44,897 bases of DNA from the NCBI RefSeq assembly GCF_000337895.1, contig NZ_AOMA01000128.1, forward strand, positions 18,778-63,674. Direction: 5' to 3'. This document shows positions 34,201 to 40,962 of this stretch, one piece after another. Positions within the stretch are counted from its first letter, which is position 1. Each line of letters begins with the position of its first letter. Under the pieces are notes generated by a model. That model saw only the letters and a list, made by a program, of their open reading frames with translations, did no database searches and was not told where the DNA came from. The DNA is from Halobiforma nitratireducens JCM 10879. GTDB taxonomy: Archaea; Halobacteriota; Halobacteria; Halobacteriales; Natrialbaceae. A program made the translations under genes and the position numbers.

Positions 34201-34311
34201 CCGGACGAGTCGCTCCGGTACGAAGCCGACGTCGATCGCGTCGTCGAGCGACTCTATCGGAAACTCGAGCGTCGAAAACGAATCGAACGCGAACGGAGAG
34301 GTAACCGATGA
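28240..34311 (+). CDS. Giant Ser/Thr/Arg-rich disordered eCIS protein
   Basis: 2023 residues. Residues 1-130 look ordered (MFDPITDRILTRNADDGDGG; SKLGSGFSLRIVNRYLAADR) and the last 30 form a charged helix, DVDRVVERLYRKLERRKRIE, of a kind I associate with proteins at this place in eCIS loci, just before the LysM baseplate gene. Everything between is low complexity, dominated by Ser, Thr, Arg, Gly, Ala and Asp with few hydrophobics and one Cys or fewer per hundred residues, so largely disordered. It contains five 30-residue tandem repeats and a larger internal duplication with ISLRTRSIGS and TPRIDDRRETAQTVYRS. Roles to weigh: tape measure, tube-filling or scaffold protein, or surface-exposed spacer. 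Stop overlaps the next start (ATGA). Confidence 0.85.
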   Translation: MFDPITDRILTRNADDGDGGDDTLRDVTVGTDWSDGNGGLLLEGIDGSDIGSGRFRGLETVTKVDRPQTPATGTGRGSILTLDPSKLGSGFSLRIVNRYLAADRTYRHRIWGDAPPEEGGEEFDPEPDDPQSTDGEFEEPSFLPDEPLASFGLESTDDTISWLEDGASERESVGGVSDRTDHDSRREKAANPSWITATGSEPSPTSSGDDDEYGQPRDGRSVPPRRRSPISEAETESAVGDDGENSRPSRTSTRSARTPGGQTGTAGLSDPSPSDTRASKRRSAADADAVATSTQARSSATTGRRPAPSGRTADSNGQSPVAAGPSPSISLRTRSIGSVVASGPAAGTPRQRSTDAPSRTRIGAGTETPRIDDRRETAQTVYRSRRAEGEASENRPAANEHPSGPRPETDPSSSLGVEGYERNERQHSTAVQRATRADESTETFVASDRRQSRAHSEGALGIGERALGPVGRRGDDQSTPVVSDPTSVSSQTKETSRDSTETAESAGRFDGRKSSGRGRARGQNRTPLSSEATTSRPRRFRSETNAATAAARDRPTRSNDGAATQSPSVGGRTTTVGSVAPSSSDTRTLDGEDGEAAVATSAVSRATTDADRRSTPSKRVTDASGRSPTTAGLGRGISLRTRSIGSTVSSSPTAEPSRRQSAATETKAASETGAEARTPRIDDRRETAQTVYRSHQPEAGPGDDRSTANEHSSEPNPPARPGSDGTQRPPSSIQQESTAIDPEPPTRTAGDRRQPRGPNEGVLGTAGSASAERGENVTPTIASSDSSSTHGEVGRTNRETGRTTSQTGWTSEQGNWSSMSVRSTTARIPRSGPTESARGTTEGSSQVSRATRSTTARIPRSVSRESARGTTEGSSQVSRATRSTTARIPRSVSRESARVASEGSNQVSRATRPTTDRISRSGPTESARGASEGSNQVSRATRSTTDRISRSGSTESARVASEGSDRPSTLVRSVASGVSRPQPTQSAGASTERSGRPLAVKNDRNPATRERSPATVPRVPSTSSEGVSSVDSSRSVDRSTPLSSEPLTGTGTGTGTVTETGIRTRTVTETEASTIDAIPEPTERTTLESRTDARRPSAVERGSRQNTVVSGAGSLSSSSRPSNGVGGGIRQRVARFASPPRPSTAVPSGSERHERRANVDTDAIAPAVPTSVADGVQGTASTQSVDSVSDSDASPVGSERDATRRRSDSLSVLSNVRRTASGGGRASTLSSTRERREQTGGTWTRDADQQTGTRTRDADRSTTRGAESTALTAASTRGDATESIAHRGEGSASSNDLEISTTGGLEGSPLSTTTERVTGQARTVDGSSVSASTSASASASSGSGTDVTEAPGETHERRTRVNAASSSPNQSVSSRSVGHPSDRQRPRPSTLPRGVATRIRRTKSRTSGARSRPQYSGFEPSAPSTGSAGAIRSRLDEPGTHETQRTAGTAGTRPSSTAPGSPATLTTRSSGSAQQVSDARGRSSTDGTDRASVSSGDGRPEIGDSVPAGGTDGIDSTLASRATTVGTSPGSRATGLSDETTGGASSVADPSQPVARTDVQSRSSPSVDATRTPTSQPRRGSQSLRRRTDRPTAVTVSTDTETTVAGTRSRFTPVLDVDTGAGSGDPTTADAASVERDGLGEATGRTRSSSAAGQPSESGLQGTDVASRIQSPSLSAPTTRHGPDDDAATSDVSMAVADSTEREADDSKRGRSTSRRPPRSGNETESSTTVGEPSLARTVDDSPSLTAPVRIRSSDTVGAVEPARSHDDDEINKFKKHQLESTTDESMETASSSSERPSLVYRGSQPLGVTDGESQSHDDGTQAPETRINGGQTDDTGRASVLSSRADDRVVDDPPATRGDRRATTDRTAATQGRGTPDRHEGGRRRENVTNREAMGSDRRPDSGRSPAHRGGRGDGFDRGPSSGPRPGPAAGPGHQSGPSPTDGRGGSPRDQDQYHGFTDRTPRTSSQHSHGTNRSRDRRTDTDVPIPDESLRYEADVDRVVERLYRKLERRKRIERERRGNR
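30702..31151 (+). repeat. Five 90-base tandem repeats inside the giant gene
   Basis: Units begin with acgctcgac or close variants at 30702, 30792, 30882, 30972 and 31062. Each codes for 30 residues of the type TTARIPRSVSRESARGTTEG. The last two copies differ from the first three in the same way (gaccgatcgt for gaccgctcgc and gcctcc for actacc), so the array probably grew in steps. Confidence 0.93.
33541..33585 (+). promoter_or_regulatory. AT-rich promoter-like patch inside the giant gene
   Basis: About 45 bases, including gataaataaatttaaaaaac, are mostly A and T within otherwise GC-rich coding sequence; they encode an odd Lys/Asn/Phe-bearing segment (EINKFKKHQLE). The TATA-like ataaataaattt (33550-33561) would start transcription near 33581, 17 bases before an in-frame ATG at 33598. 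That would give a C-terminal product of 237 residues that keeps the conserved end helix and could also feed the baseplate genes downstream. Confidence 0.5.
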
Positions 34312-34976
34312 CGAACGGAAAATTAGAGAAGGCCCAGATTACCATCCTCAACGGCAAAAAGCAAGGTGAAACGATCGAGTGTAAGTTCAATCCGAGCTCG
34401 TACACACTCGAAAAGAGCGTCAACTACGGCGAGATGAAAGCGACCGGCTCGGGTGCGTCGATCATGCAGTTCGTCGACGGCAACGCGGAGACGCTGTCGA
34501 TGGAGCTGTTTTTCGATACGACGGATAAACTCGGCTCCGACGACGCATCGACCGAGGAGCTCGACGTCCGGGAGCAGTACACGAAGTACATCGACTATCT
34601 GCTCGCCGTCGACGGCGAACTTCACGCCCCACCGGTCTGTCGATTCGTCTGGGGAGACGGGATCGACTTTACTGCGTTAGTCCAGAGTGCGAACAAGCAG
34701 TTCACCAAGTTCCTCCCCAGCGGCGTCCCCATCCGCGCTCGCGTGTCGATTGTCTTCAAGGAGTACAAAACGGCGGACTATCACAAATCGGAGGTCTCGC
34801 CGGAGTCGACCGACAAGACGAAAGTGTGGACGGTGTCGGAAGGGGATACCCTCTGGCTCATCGCGGACGAGGAGTACAGTGACCCATCTCACTGGCGAAC
34901 GATCGCGGACCAGAACGGCATCGACAACCCCCGCGCGATCGAGCCGGGTGAAAAACTCGAGTTGCCCCCTCTGTAG
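34308..34976 (+). CDS. LysM-domain baseplate protein (Afp7/gp53-like)
   Basis: 222 residues. The first 165 match the conserved eCIS protein that links tube and baseplate (LEKAQITILNGKKQGETIEC; KFNPSSYTLEKSVNYGEM; then SMELFFDTTDKLG and SGVPIRARVSIVFKEYK). A LysM domain occupies about 172-222 (VSEGDTLWLIADEEYSDPSH and GEKLELPP). LysM binds glycans elsewhere, but in eCIS and phage baseplates it is a structural module; archaea lack peptidoglycan, which supports that view. ATGA overlap with the giant gene means coupled translation. Confidence 0.93.
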   Translation: MTNGKLEKAQITILNGKKQGETIECKFNPSSYTLEKSVNYGEMKATGSGASIMQFVDGNAETLSMELFFDTTDKLGSDDASTEELDVREQYTKYIDYLLAVDGELHAPPVCRFVWGDGIDFTALVQSANKQFTKFLPSGVPIRARVSIVFKEYKTADYHKSEVSPESTDKTKVWTVSEGDTLWLIADEEYSDPSHWRTIADQNGIDNPRAIEPGEKLELPPL

Positions 34977-34977
34977 T

Positions 34978-35103
34978 ATGAGCGAAGGGATTCCACGCCG
35001 CAAACGCTGTCCGCACTCTTCACCCCGGGCTTCGAACACCGGGGTTGCTCGCGTCCAGAGTGGTCGCTCCGACGACCGAGACTGCGGAGGTGAGAGCGCG
35101 TGA
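34978..35103 (+). CDS. 41-residue bridging ORF between LysM and hub genes
   Basis: It starts two bases after the LysM stop (TAG-TATG) and its TGA overlaps the GTG of the hub gene. The protein MSEGIPRRKRCPHSSPRASN... is basic with two Cys, unlike the acidic proteome. No family recognised. It carries the hub gene's ribosome-binding site within its last codons, so translating it may open that site. It may be non-functional as a protein. Confidence 0.4.
   Translation: MSEGIPRRKRCPHSSPRASNTGVARVQSGRSDDRDCGGESA
35086..35093 (+). promoter_or_regulatory. Full Shine-Dalgarno site deciding the hub start
   Basis: ggaggtga matches the 3' end of haloarchaeal 16S rRNA over eight bases and lies six bases before the GTG at 35100. 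It fixes that GTG as the start and is the strongest such site I see in the locus. Confidence 0.75.
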
Positions 35104-36125
35104 GCTACGATGTCGACAACCATCCGCGATACTCTCCCCGGTTCAAAGTGATGATCGGGGATCAGAAGTTCCAGGAGCCCGGCGGTCGGATCGCCGACCT
35201 GGTAGTCGAGACCTCTTTCGAGGGTGCAGACCGGTTCTCGTTCGGGCTCAACTATCCGTTCGACGAAGAGCTCGACGAGTTCGCGGGGTTGTCCTGGGAC
35301 CAGTTCGAGGTCGGGACCGACGTGGAGATCGCGATGGGGTACGGCGACGAAGGAGAGTTGACGCCGCTTCTGTCGGGGAAGATCAGGTCGATCACCGGTG
35401 AGTTCACGGTCGATCACGGCCCCGAAGTGCAGGTTTCGGGGTACGGGCTCCTGTGGGAGGCCATGCAGGGGTCGCGATCGGACTCCTGGGAGGAGTCGAC
35501 GATCGGCAATGCCGTCGAAGACGTGCTCTCGTCGTACCCGTTCTCGTCGGTCGAGGTCGAGAGCGCACAGATCGAACGCGAAAAGCTCATCCAGAACGGC
35601 TGTAGCGATTACCAGTTCGTTCACGACCTCGCGGAGACGTACGGGTTCGAATTCTACGCCGAGCGGGACACGGTGAAGTTCGTTCCGCGATCCTCGGCGG
35701 TTTCGGACGATCCGGTCGCCGAGCTGTGGTACGGCGAGGACCTCCACGACTTCACCGGCGAAATCTCACATCGTCGGGATACCCACGAGGTCGAGATCAG
35801 GTCGTGGGACGTCGAACGAAAGGAAGAAATCGTAGAGACTGCAGGCAGTTCGGATGCGAAACACAAGGAGGTATTCAGCGTGCCAGCAATGTCACCCGAC
35901 GAAGCCGAACGGATCGCGGAAACGAAGCTCAACCAGTTCTCGGACGAAGTCGTCCGCGGGTACGGCGAAGCCGACGGCATCCCCGAAATCCGTGCGGGTG
36001 AAACGGTCGAACTCGTCGAACTCGGCGAGCGGTTCTCGAGTGTCTACCACGTGACCAAAGCGACCCATCGGATGGGTGCTGCCGGCTATCGGACGACGTT
36101 CGAGGCAGTGGAGGTCGGAGCATGA
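35100..36125 (+). CDS. Baseplate hub protein (gp27 / VgrG N-terminal / late control D-like)
   Basis: 341 residues. The opening YSPRFKVMIGDQKFQEPGGR, VGTDVEIAMGYGDEGELTPL, LLSGKIRSITGEFTVDHGPE, and the later DYQFVHDLAETYGFEFYAER are the standard gp27/VgrG hub signature. It would form the trimer that connects the spike to the tube's first hexamer ring. In Afp and PVC the hub and the spike are one VgrG-like chain (Afp8/Pvc8); here the spike is a separate gene overlapping by four bases (ATGA at 36122). Length fits the hub part alone. Confidence 0.92.
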   Translation: MSYDVDNHPRYSPRFKVMIGDQKFQEPGGRIADLVVETSFEGADRFSFGLNYPFDEELDEFAGLSWDQFEVGTDVEIAMGYGDEGELTPLLSGKIRSITGEFTVDHGPEVQVSGYGLLWEAMQGSRSDSWEESTIGNAVEDVLSSYPFSSVEVESAQIEREKLIQNGCSDYQFVHDLAETYGFEFYAERDTVKFVPRSSAVSDDPVAELWYGEDLHDFTGEISHRRDTHEVEIRSWDVERKEEIVETAGSSDAKHKEVFSVPAMSPDEAERIAETKLNQFSDEVVRGYGEADGIPEIRAGETVELVELGERFSSVYHVTKATHRMGAAGYRTTFEAVEVGA

Positions 36126-36868
36126 GTCAGCCGGGCGTATTCGACGGTGAGACACCGGAAGGCGGCATGCACGGCGTCGTCGTCGGTGTCGTCACCGACA
36201 ACGAAGACCCGAAAGACCTCGGTCGCGTCAAACTGCAGTTCCCGTGGCGTGACGCCGACGACGAGAGTTACTGGGCCCGGATCGCGACGCCGATGGCCGG
36301 CGACGAGTACGGTGCGTATTTCCTGCCTGATGTCGACGACGAGGTCCTGGTCGCGTTCGAAAACGGCGATATCCATCGACCCTATGTCATCGGCTCGCTG
36401 TGGAACGGCAAACAGACGCCGCCGCAGAAAAACGACGGCAACAACGACGTTCGCGAGATTCGTACCCGGAGCGATCACCGTATCACCTTCGACGACGATC
36501 GGGACGGCGACGACGGGAGCGTTACCATCGAGACCAGTGCCGGCCACGAGATCGTCATCGACGACGACGACAGCAACGAGACGATCCTGATTCGCGACGA
36601 CGATGCGACGAACCAGATCGTTCTCGACTCCTCGGACGATTCGGTCGCGATCGAAGCCGGCGACGAACTCGAACTCTCCGCGAAGAACATCACGATCGAC
36701 GGCGACAAGAGCGTCGAGATCACCGGCGGCACGAAAGTCGATGTCAAAAGCAAAAACACCGTCGACGTTTCGGGCAAAGCGAACGTCGACATCGACAGCG
36801 GCGGTATCATGAGTATCGACTCGACGGGACCGCTGACGATCGAAGGCGCAATCATTCGACTGAACTAA
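36122..36868 (+). CDS. Central spike protein (gp5 / baseplate assembly V-like)
   Basis: 248 residues. An OB-fold lies at about 15-105 (GVVVGVVTDNEDPKDLGRVK; DEVLVAFENGDIHRPYVIGS; then LWNGKQTPP, the hallmark of VgrG/gp5 proteins). From about 120 on, short repeated strands (ITIDGDKSVEITGGTKVDVK; NTVDVSGKANVDIDSGG) form the triple-stranded beta-helix needle. There is no lysozyme domain, as in other eCIS spikes. Asp-rich loops (DDDRDGDDGS, DDDDSNE) suit high salt. It would carry the PAAR tip encoded directly downstream. Confidence 0.94.
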   Translation: MSQPGVFDGETPEGGMHGVVVGVVTDNEDPKDLGRVKLQFPWRDADDESYWARIATPMAGDEYGAYFLPDVDDEVLVAFENGDIHRPYVIGSLWNGKQTPPQKNDGNNDVREIRTRSDHRITFDDDRDGDDGSVTIETSAGHEIVIDDDDSNETILIRDDDATNQIVLDSSDDSVAIEAGDELELSAKNITIDGDKSVEITGGTKVDVKSKNTVDVSGKANVDIDSGGIMSIDSTGPLTIEGAIIRLN

Positions 36869-36871
36869 CCT

Positions 36872-37162
36872 ATGAAACCCGCAGCACGAACTGGCGATCA
36901 GACCGCTCACGGAACGCCACTGACAGGAACAGGGAGTCCGAACGTCTTCATCGGCAACCGACCGGCGTGGCGTGCGCTGGCCGATGTCCACAGTTGCCCG
37001 CTGACATCCGGGGTAGTCCCTCACGTCGGTGGGCCAGTGGCCGGCGGCAGCACGACAGTCCTGATTAACGGCATGCCGGCGGCACGGCTCGGCGATACGA
37101 TCGTCGAGAACGGGCCACCGAACAAGATCGTTGCGGGCTGTCCGACCGTCCTCATCGACTAA
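36872..37162 (+). CDS. PAAR-domain spike tip protein
   Basis: 96 residues. Begins MKPAARTGDQTAHGTPLTGT and continues with SPNVFIGNRPAWRALADVHS, then a PHVGGPVAGGSTTVLINGMP block and GDTIVENGPPNKI, the PAAR repeat pattern. The conserved His and Cys residues that bind the tip metal ion are present (H14, H45... C47, H56, C89 by approximate count). It sharpens the gp5 needle and can carry effectors; no extension is fused here, so any effector must ride elsewhere. It is three bases from the spike gene and two from the gp25 gene. Confidence 0.95.
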   Translation: MKPAARTGDQTAHGTPLTGTGSPNVFIGNRPAWRALADVHSCPLTSGVVPHVGGPVAGGSTTVLINGMPAARLGDTIVENGPPNKIVAGCPTVLID

Positions 37163-37164
37163 CC

Positions 37165-37563
37165 ATGGCCGAGGAGTTTCTCGGAACCGGCTGGCAGTAT
37201 CCGGTCACGACCGACCACCGCGGCGATATCGAGACGTCGGATGCGGAGGCGGACATTCGCGAGTCGATCAGGATCATCCTGGGAACGGCGAAAGGCGAAC
37301 GCATCATGCGTCCCGAGTTCGGCTGTGATATCCACGACCACGTCTACTCGGCGGCGTCGCCAGCGACGTTGAACCTCATCGAGAGCAGCGTCCGCGAGGC
37401 GCTGGTTCGGTGGGAGCCACGCATCGACATCGAGGATATCAACGCCAGAACGGCGGACGACGACCCCAACGAGATCCTGATCGAGATCGAATACTACGTA
37501 CGGACGACGAACAGTCTCTCGAATATGGTGTATCCGTTTCACATCACGGAAGGTGACGGATGA
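37165..37563 (+). CDS. gp25-like baseplate wedge protein
   Basis: 132 residues. The gp25/W family core is plain: DIRESIRIILGTAKGERIMR then PEFGCDIHDHVYSAASPATL and an ending with EILIEIEYYVRTTNS. It is the conserved wedge component (Afp9/Pvc9) that seeds sheath assembly at the baseplate. Starts two bases after the PAAR stop and overlaps the next small ORF by four bases (ATGA at 37560). Confidence 0.94.
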   Translation: MAEEFLGTGWQYPVTTDHRGDIETSDAEADIRESIRIILGTAKGERIMRPEFGCDIHDHVYSAASPATLNLIESSVREALVRWEPRIDIEDINARTADDDPNEILIEIEYYVRTTNSLSNMVYPFHITEGDG

Positions 37564-37691
37564 GCGAACGTGGGGGGACGACGGGACGGTGGGTGAATTC
37601 GTCGGACGCGCCGTCGGGTGCGGGTTATGCAGGGCTCGAGGGACTGCGTTCGTCGCCCCGGCGGGGCGCTGATCGTGACGACACAGCATGA
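37560..37691 (+). CDS. 43-residue bridging ORF between gp25 and baseplate J genes
   Basis: It opens in the ATGA overlap with the gp25 stop and closes in an ATGA overlap with the baseplate J start at 37688, so it exactly fills the gap. Purine-rich ggaaggtga lies three bases before its ATG. The product (MSERGGTTGRWVNSSDAPSG..., then SSPRRGADRDD) is hydrophilic with no family match. Like the 41-residue ORF at 34978 it begins MSE and has an S-S-P-R string, a weak likeness. Confidence 0.45.
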   Translation: MSERGGTTGRWVNSSDAPSGAGYAGLEGLRSSPRRGADRDDTA

Positions 37692-40600
37692 AGGGGAACG
37701 AGCCGATCATCGACGACCGAGATCAAGAGGAGTTGTACGAGACGTTGCGCCGTCGTGCCGGGGCATACACCGAGGACTGGGACCCCGACACGGGTGATGT
37801 CGGACAGACGCTGGTCCGTATCTTTTCGTCGTTCGAGGCGGACGTTCGGAACCGACTCAACGAGCTGCCGGAAAAACATCGCCTCGCCTTTCTCGATGCG
37901 CTCGATTTCGACCGACGACCGCCACAGGCGGCTCGGGTTCCGCTCTCGTTCGAGGTGTCCGGCGATCTCGACCGAAACGTGCCGATCTCGGGCGGCACGA
38001 CGGCGGTTGCGGACCCGGCGGACGGAGAGACACAGCAGTTCGAACTCCCACAGGACTCGGGGTTCGAGGCGACGCCCGCGTCGCTGACGGACGTGGTCGC
38101 CGTCGATCCGACCGACGATCGGATCGTCGATCACGAATCACTTCCGGGCGGAGACCGGGAACGGCTGTTCACAGGGGAGTCGGTACAATCCCACACCCTG
38201 TATCTGGAAAACGAGCGCGCACTCGACGTGGCGGCCGGTTCGACGGTTACTGTCCGAATCGACGCCCAGGAAGGCGTTGCCCGTTTCTTCGATGAGACGA
38301 CCTGGGAGTACTACGGCGAAGACGAAGACGGCGATCTCGGGTGGCACACCCTCGAACGCGTCGTCGACGACGATTCCGACGTCGACGGGACTGGCGTACG
38401 GGAGCTTCAGGAACAGTTGCAGGCCCACTCCGAGACGGGGTCAGCGGACGAGCGCAACGGAAAGCCCGACCGCGACGACGTTGCCGAACAGCGCTTCCGA
38501 CTTCCCGGCGAACCGACGGTACGCGAGGTAAACGGGACCGACGGTCGGTGGTTGCGCTGCTCGCTGCGAGACGAGTCGGCAGTGCCGACGTGGCCCGTCC
38601 GTTCGGTGTCGATCAGTATGGCCAGCGACGACCGGGACGGCGGCCTCGAGCCCGACATGCTCCTGTCGAACGACGTTCCGCTCGCGCTCGAGGACGAGGA
38701 GTTTCGTCCGTTCGGTCGGGTCTCACACCCACCGGTGACGTTCTTTATCGCCTGCCAGGAGGCGTTGACCAAGCCGGGCGGAACGGTCGAACTCGAGTTC
38801 GACGAGCCGGAAGTGGAGGCCGACGCCGACAGCGGCACCGGCACTGGCACCGGCACCGGGATGGACCAATCCGGTGACGAGAGCCCCGGGAGCGTGTCCG
38901 ATACCGACGCGGTGTCCGATGGAATCCCCGGTCTCGAGGGTACGGGAGCGGAATCGAACGTGAACATGGGTATCCTCGACGGGCCGCCGGAGGTCTCCTG
39001 GGAGTACTGGAACGGGACTGGATGGACGCGACTCGAGTCCGTCGCGGACGGAACCGACGCGTTTCGCAGCCCGGGTCGCGTGCGGTTCGAAGTTCCGCCC
39101 GATATCGAGCCGACGACGGTTGCGGGACACGACAGCGTCTGGGTTCGTGCGCGTCTGGTCAGCGGGACGTACGGCCAGCCATCGCTGGAGTCGACCGACG
39201 GATCGACGCCGCCGTCGGTCGTAAACACCAACGATCCACCGGTGTACGGAGACCTCACGGTCAACTATCGTGCGGACCTCTCGTTCGATACGGTCGTTCG
39301 ACACAACAATGGAACCTACAGCGCCGATCTGTCGGGCCGGACAGGCGAGTTCGAACCGTTCGTCGGCATTCCGGACGACGAGCAGACGCTGTATCTCGGC
39401 TTCGACCACCGCCTGGAGAACGGGCCGATAACGCTCTTTTTCGTCATCGACGACGCGACGTATCCCGAGCAGTTCGATCCCGGCGTTCAGTGGGAGTACT
39501 GTGCTGGAGCGGACGGGACCTGGAAGCGACTCGACGTTCGGGATCAGACCGGCGGCCTGACCGAACGGGGGATCGTCACGCTGACGTTTCCGACGCCAAC
39601 GGCCGCGGTCGAGTTGTTCGGTCGCAGTCGACACTGGATCAGGGCTCGCCTGACGAAAGACGAGTTCGCGACCAGCTCGGGTTCGAACGGCGACACCGAT
39701 GCAAACGCCGACTCAGATGGTGACACGCTCGATTCTACTCACGGTGGTGAGTCGACGCCACCGGCCGATAGGACGACGGAGCGAACGACCCGTCCGCCCC
39801 TCCTGTCGGGAGTCTATCCTGATACTCAGTGGGCGTACAACAAGATCACGATCGAGGACGAGGTTCTCGGCTCGAGCGACGGCTCCCACGACCAGTCGTT
39901 TGCGTGCTCGCACGCGCCGGTGATCGATATCGATCTATGGGTCGACGCCCTCGAGACCATGTCCGCCGGCGAGCGTCGGCGTCTCGTAGAGGAACGGCCG
40001 GACTCGGTCAGACAGGAGCACGACTCCCGCGGCGAACTGAAGGCGTTTTGGGTCCAGTGGACGGCGGTCGACGACTTTCTCGAGTCGGGGCCACAGGATC
40101 GCCACTACGTGGTCAACCGGACGCTGGGAACGGTGCAGTTCGGCGACGGCGATGCCGGCAAGATTCCGCCAAGCGGACAGGACAACGTCAAAGCAACGTA
40201 TACGACCGGCGGTGGGAGTGACGGAAATGTCGATCCGGAGACGATCACGGACCTCAAGAGTTCGATCGCGCTGGTCGACTCCGTCACGAATCCGATATCG
40301 GCAAACGGTGGCACGGACGTCGAGTCGACAGAGCGGATGGTCTCGCGGGCGACGAACACCCTGCGACACCGCGGGCGGGCGGTGACGGCGCGTGACTACG
40401 AGCAGGTTGCGAAGGCCGCGTTCCCCGAGTTGGGGCGTGTTACCTGCGTGGCCGATGCCGAGGACGGCGTGATCGTGTATATCGTCCCGGACGCGCGGCG
40501 GGAACAGCCCGTTCCGTCGATGGCGCTGAAACACCAGGTCCGCCGGACGCTGTACGACCGTGCGCCGGCGTCGCTGGTCGCGGACGAGAACCGGGATGTC

Positions 40601-40960
40601 GTCGTTCGCGGACCGAACTACAGCGAACTCGCGGTCGACGCGACGGTGCGAACGCAGGGAGTCGAAAGCGTCTCGCTGCTAAAATCGACGATCGAAGAAC
40701 GACTCGACGCGTATCTACACCCACTGACGGGCAACGACGGCTCGGGATGGCCGTTCGCGACACTGCCTACGCGGGATTCGCTCATCGACGTCGTCGCGGA
40801 CGTCGACGGAGTGAGAGCCGTCTCGGAACTCGAAGCGACGGTTTCGATCGGCGGCGAGCGGCGGCCGCTGACCGGCCGCGGCGGAGTGGGATCGCTTCTG
40901 AACAGTACGCTGGTCTGTCGCGGACCACACCGACTCTCAGTTACGATGCCGGAGGACTAA
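37688..40960 (+). CDS. Baseplate J-like wedge protein, large copy
   Basis: 1090 residues (Afp11/Pvc11 class). The N-terminal DVGQTLVRIFSSFEADVRNR then LPEKHRLAFLDALDFDRRPP and the core DRHYVVNRTLGTVQFGDGDA with SGQDNVKATYTTGGGSDGNV are baseplate-J marks, followed by RGRAVTARDYEQVAKAAFPE and SLLKSTIEERLDAYLHPLTG. Two low-complexity acidic insertions, around 378-425 (including a GTGTGTGTG run) and around 655-700, interrupt the fold and are probably loops on the outside. It would form the wedge arms that open when the particle fires. The smaller J paralogue follows two bases later. Confidence 0.93.
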   Translation: MKGNEPIIDDRDQEELYETLRRRAGAYTEDWDPDTGDVGQTLVRIFSSFEADVRNRLNELPEKHRLAFLDALDFDRRPPQAARVPLSFEVSGDLDRNVPISGGTTAVADPADGETQQFELPQDSGFEATPASLTDVVAVDPTDDRIVDHESLPGGDRERLFTGESVQSHTLYLENERALDVAAGSTVTVRIDAQEGVARFFDETTWEYYGEDEDGDLGWHTLERVVDDDSDVDGTGVRELQEQLQAHSETGSADERNGKPDRDDVAEQRFRLPGEPTVREVNGTDGRWLRCSLRDESAVPTWPVRSVSISMASDDRDGGLEPDMLLSNDVPLALEDEEFRPFGRVSHPPVTFFIACQEALTKPGGTVELEFDEPEVEADADSGTGTGTGTGMDQSGDESPGSVSDTDAVSDGIPGLEGTGAESNVNMGILDGPPEVSWEYWNGTGWTRLESVADGTDAFRSPGRVRFEVPPDIEPTTVAGHDSVWVRARLVSGTYGQPSLESTDGSTPPSVVNTNDPPVYGDLTVNYRADLSFDTVVRHNNGTYSADLSGRTGEFEPFVGIPDDEQTLYLGFDHRLENGPITLFFVIDDATYPEQFDPGVQWEYCAGADGTWKRLDVRDQTGGLTERGIVTLTFPTPTAAVELFGRSRHWIRARLTKDEFATSSGSNGDTDANADSDGDTLDSTHGGESTPPADRTTERTTRPPLLSGVYPDTQWAYNKITIEDEVLGSSDGSHDQSFACSHAPVIDIDLWVDALETMSAGERRRLVEERPDSVRQEHDSRGELKAFWVQWTAVDDFLESGPQDRHYVVNRTLGTVQFGDGDAGKIPPSGQDNVKATYTTGGGSDGNVDPETITDLKSSIALVDSVTNPISANGGTDVESTERMVSRATNTLRHRGRAVTARDYEQVAKAAFPELGRVTCVADAEDGVIVYIVPDARREQPVPSMALKHQVRRTLYDRAPASLVADENRDVVVRGPNYSELAVDATVRTQGVESVSLLKSTIEERLDAYLHPLTGNDGSGWPFATLPTRDSLIDVVADVDGVRAVSELEATVSIGGERRPLTGRGGVGSLLNSTLVCRGPHRLSVTMPED

Positions 40961-40962
40961 GG

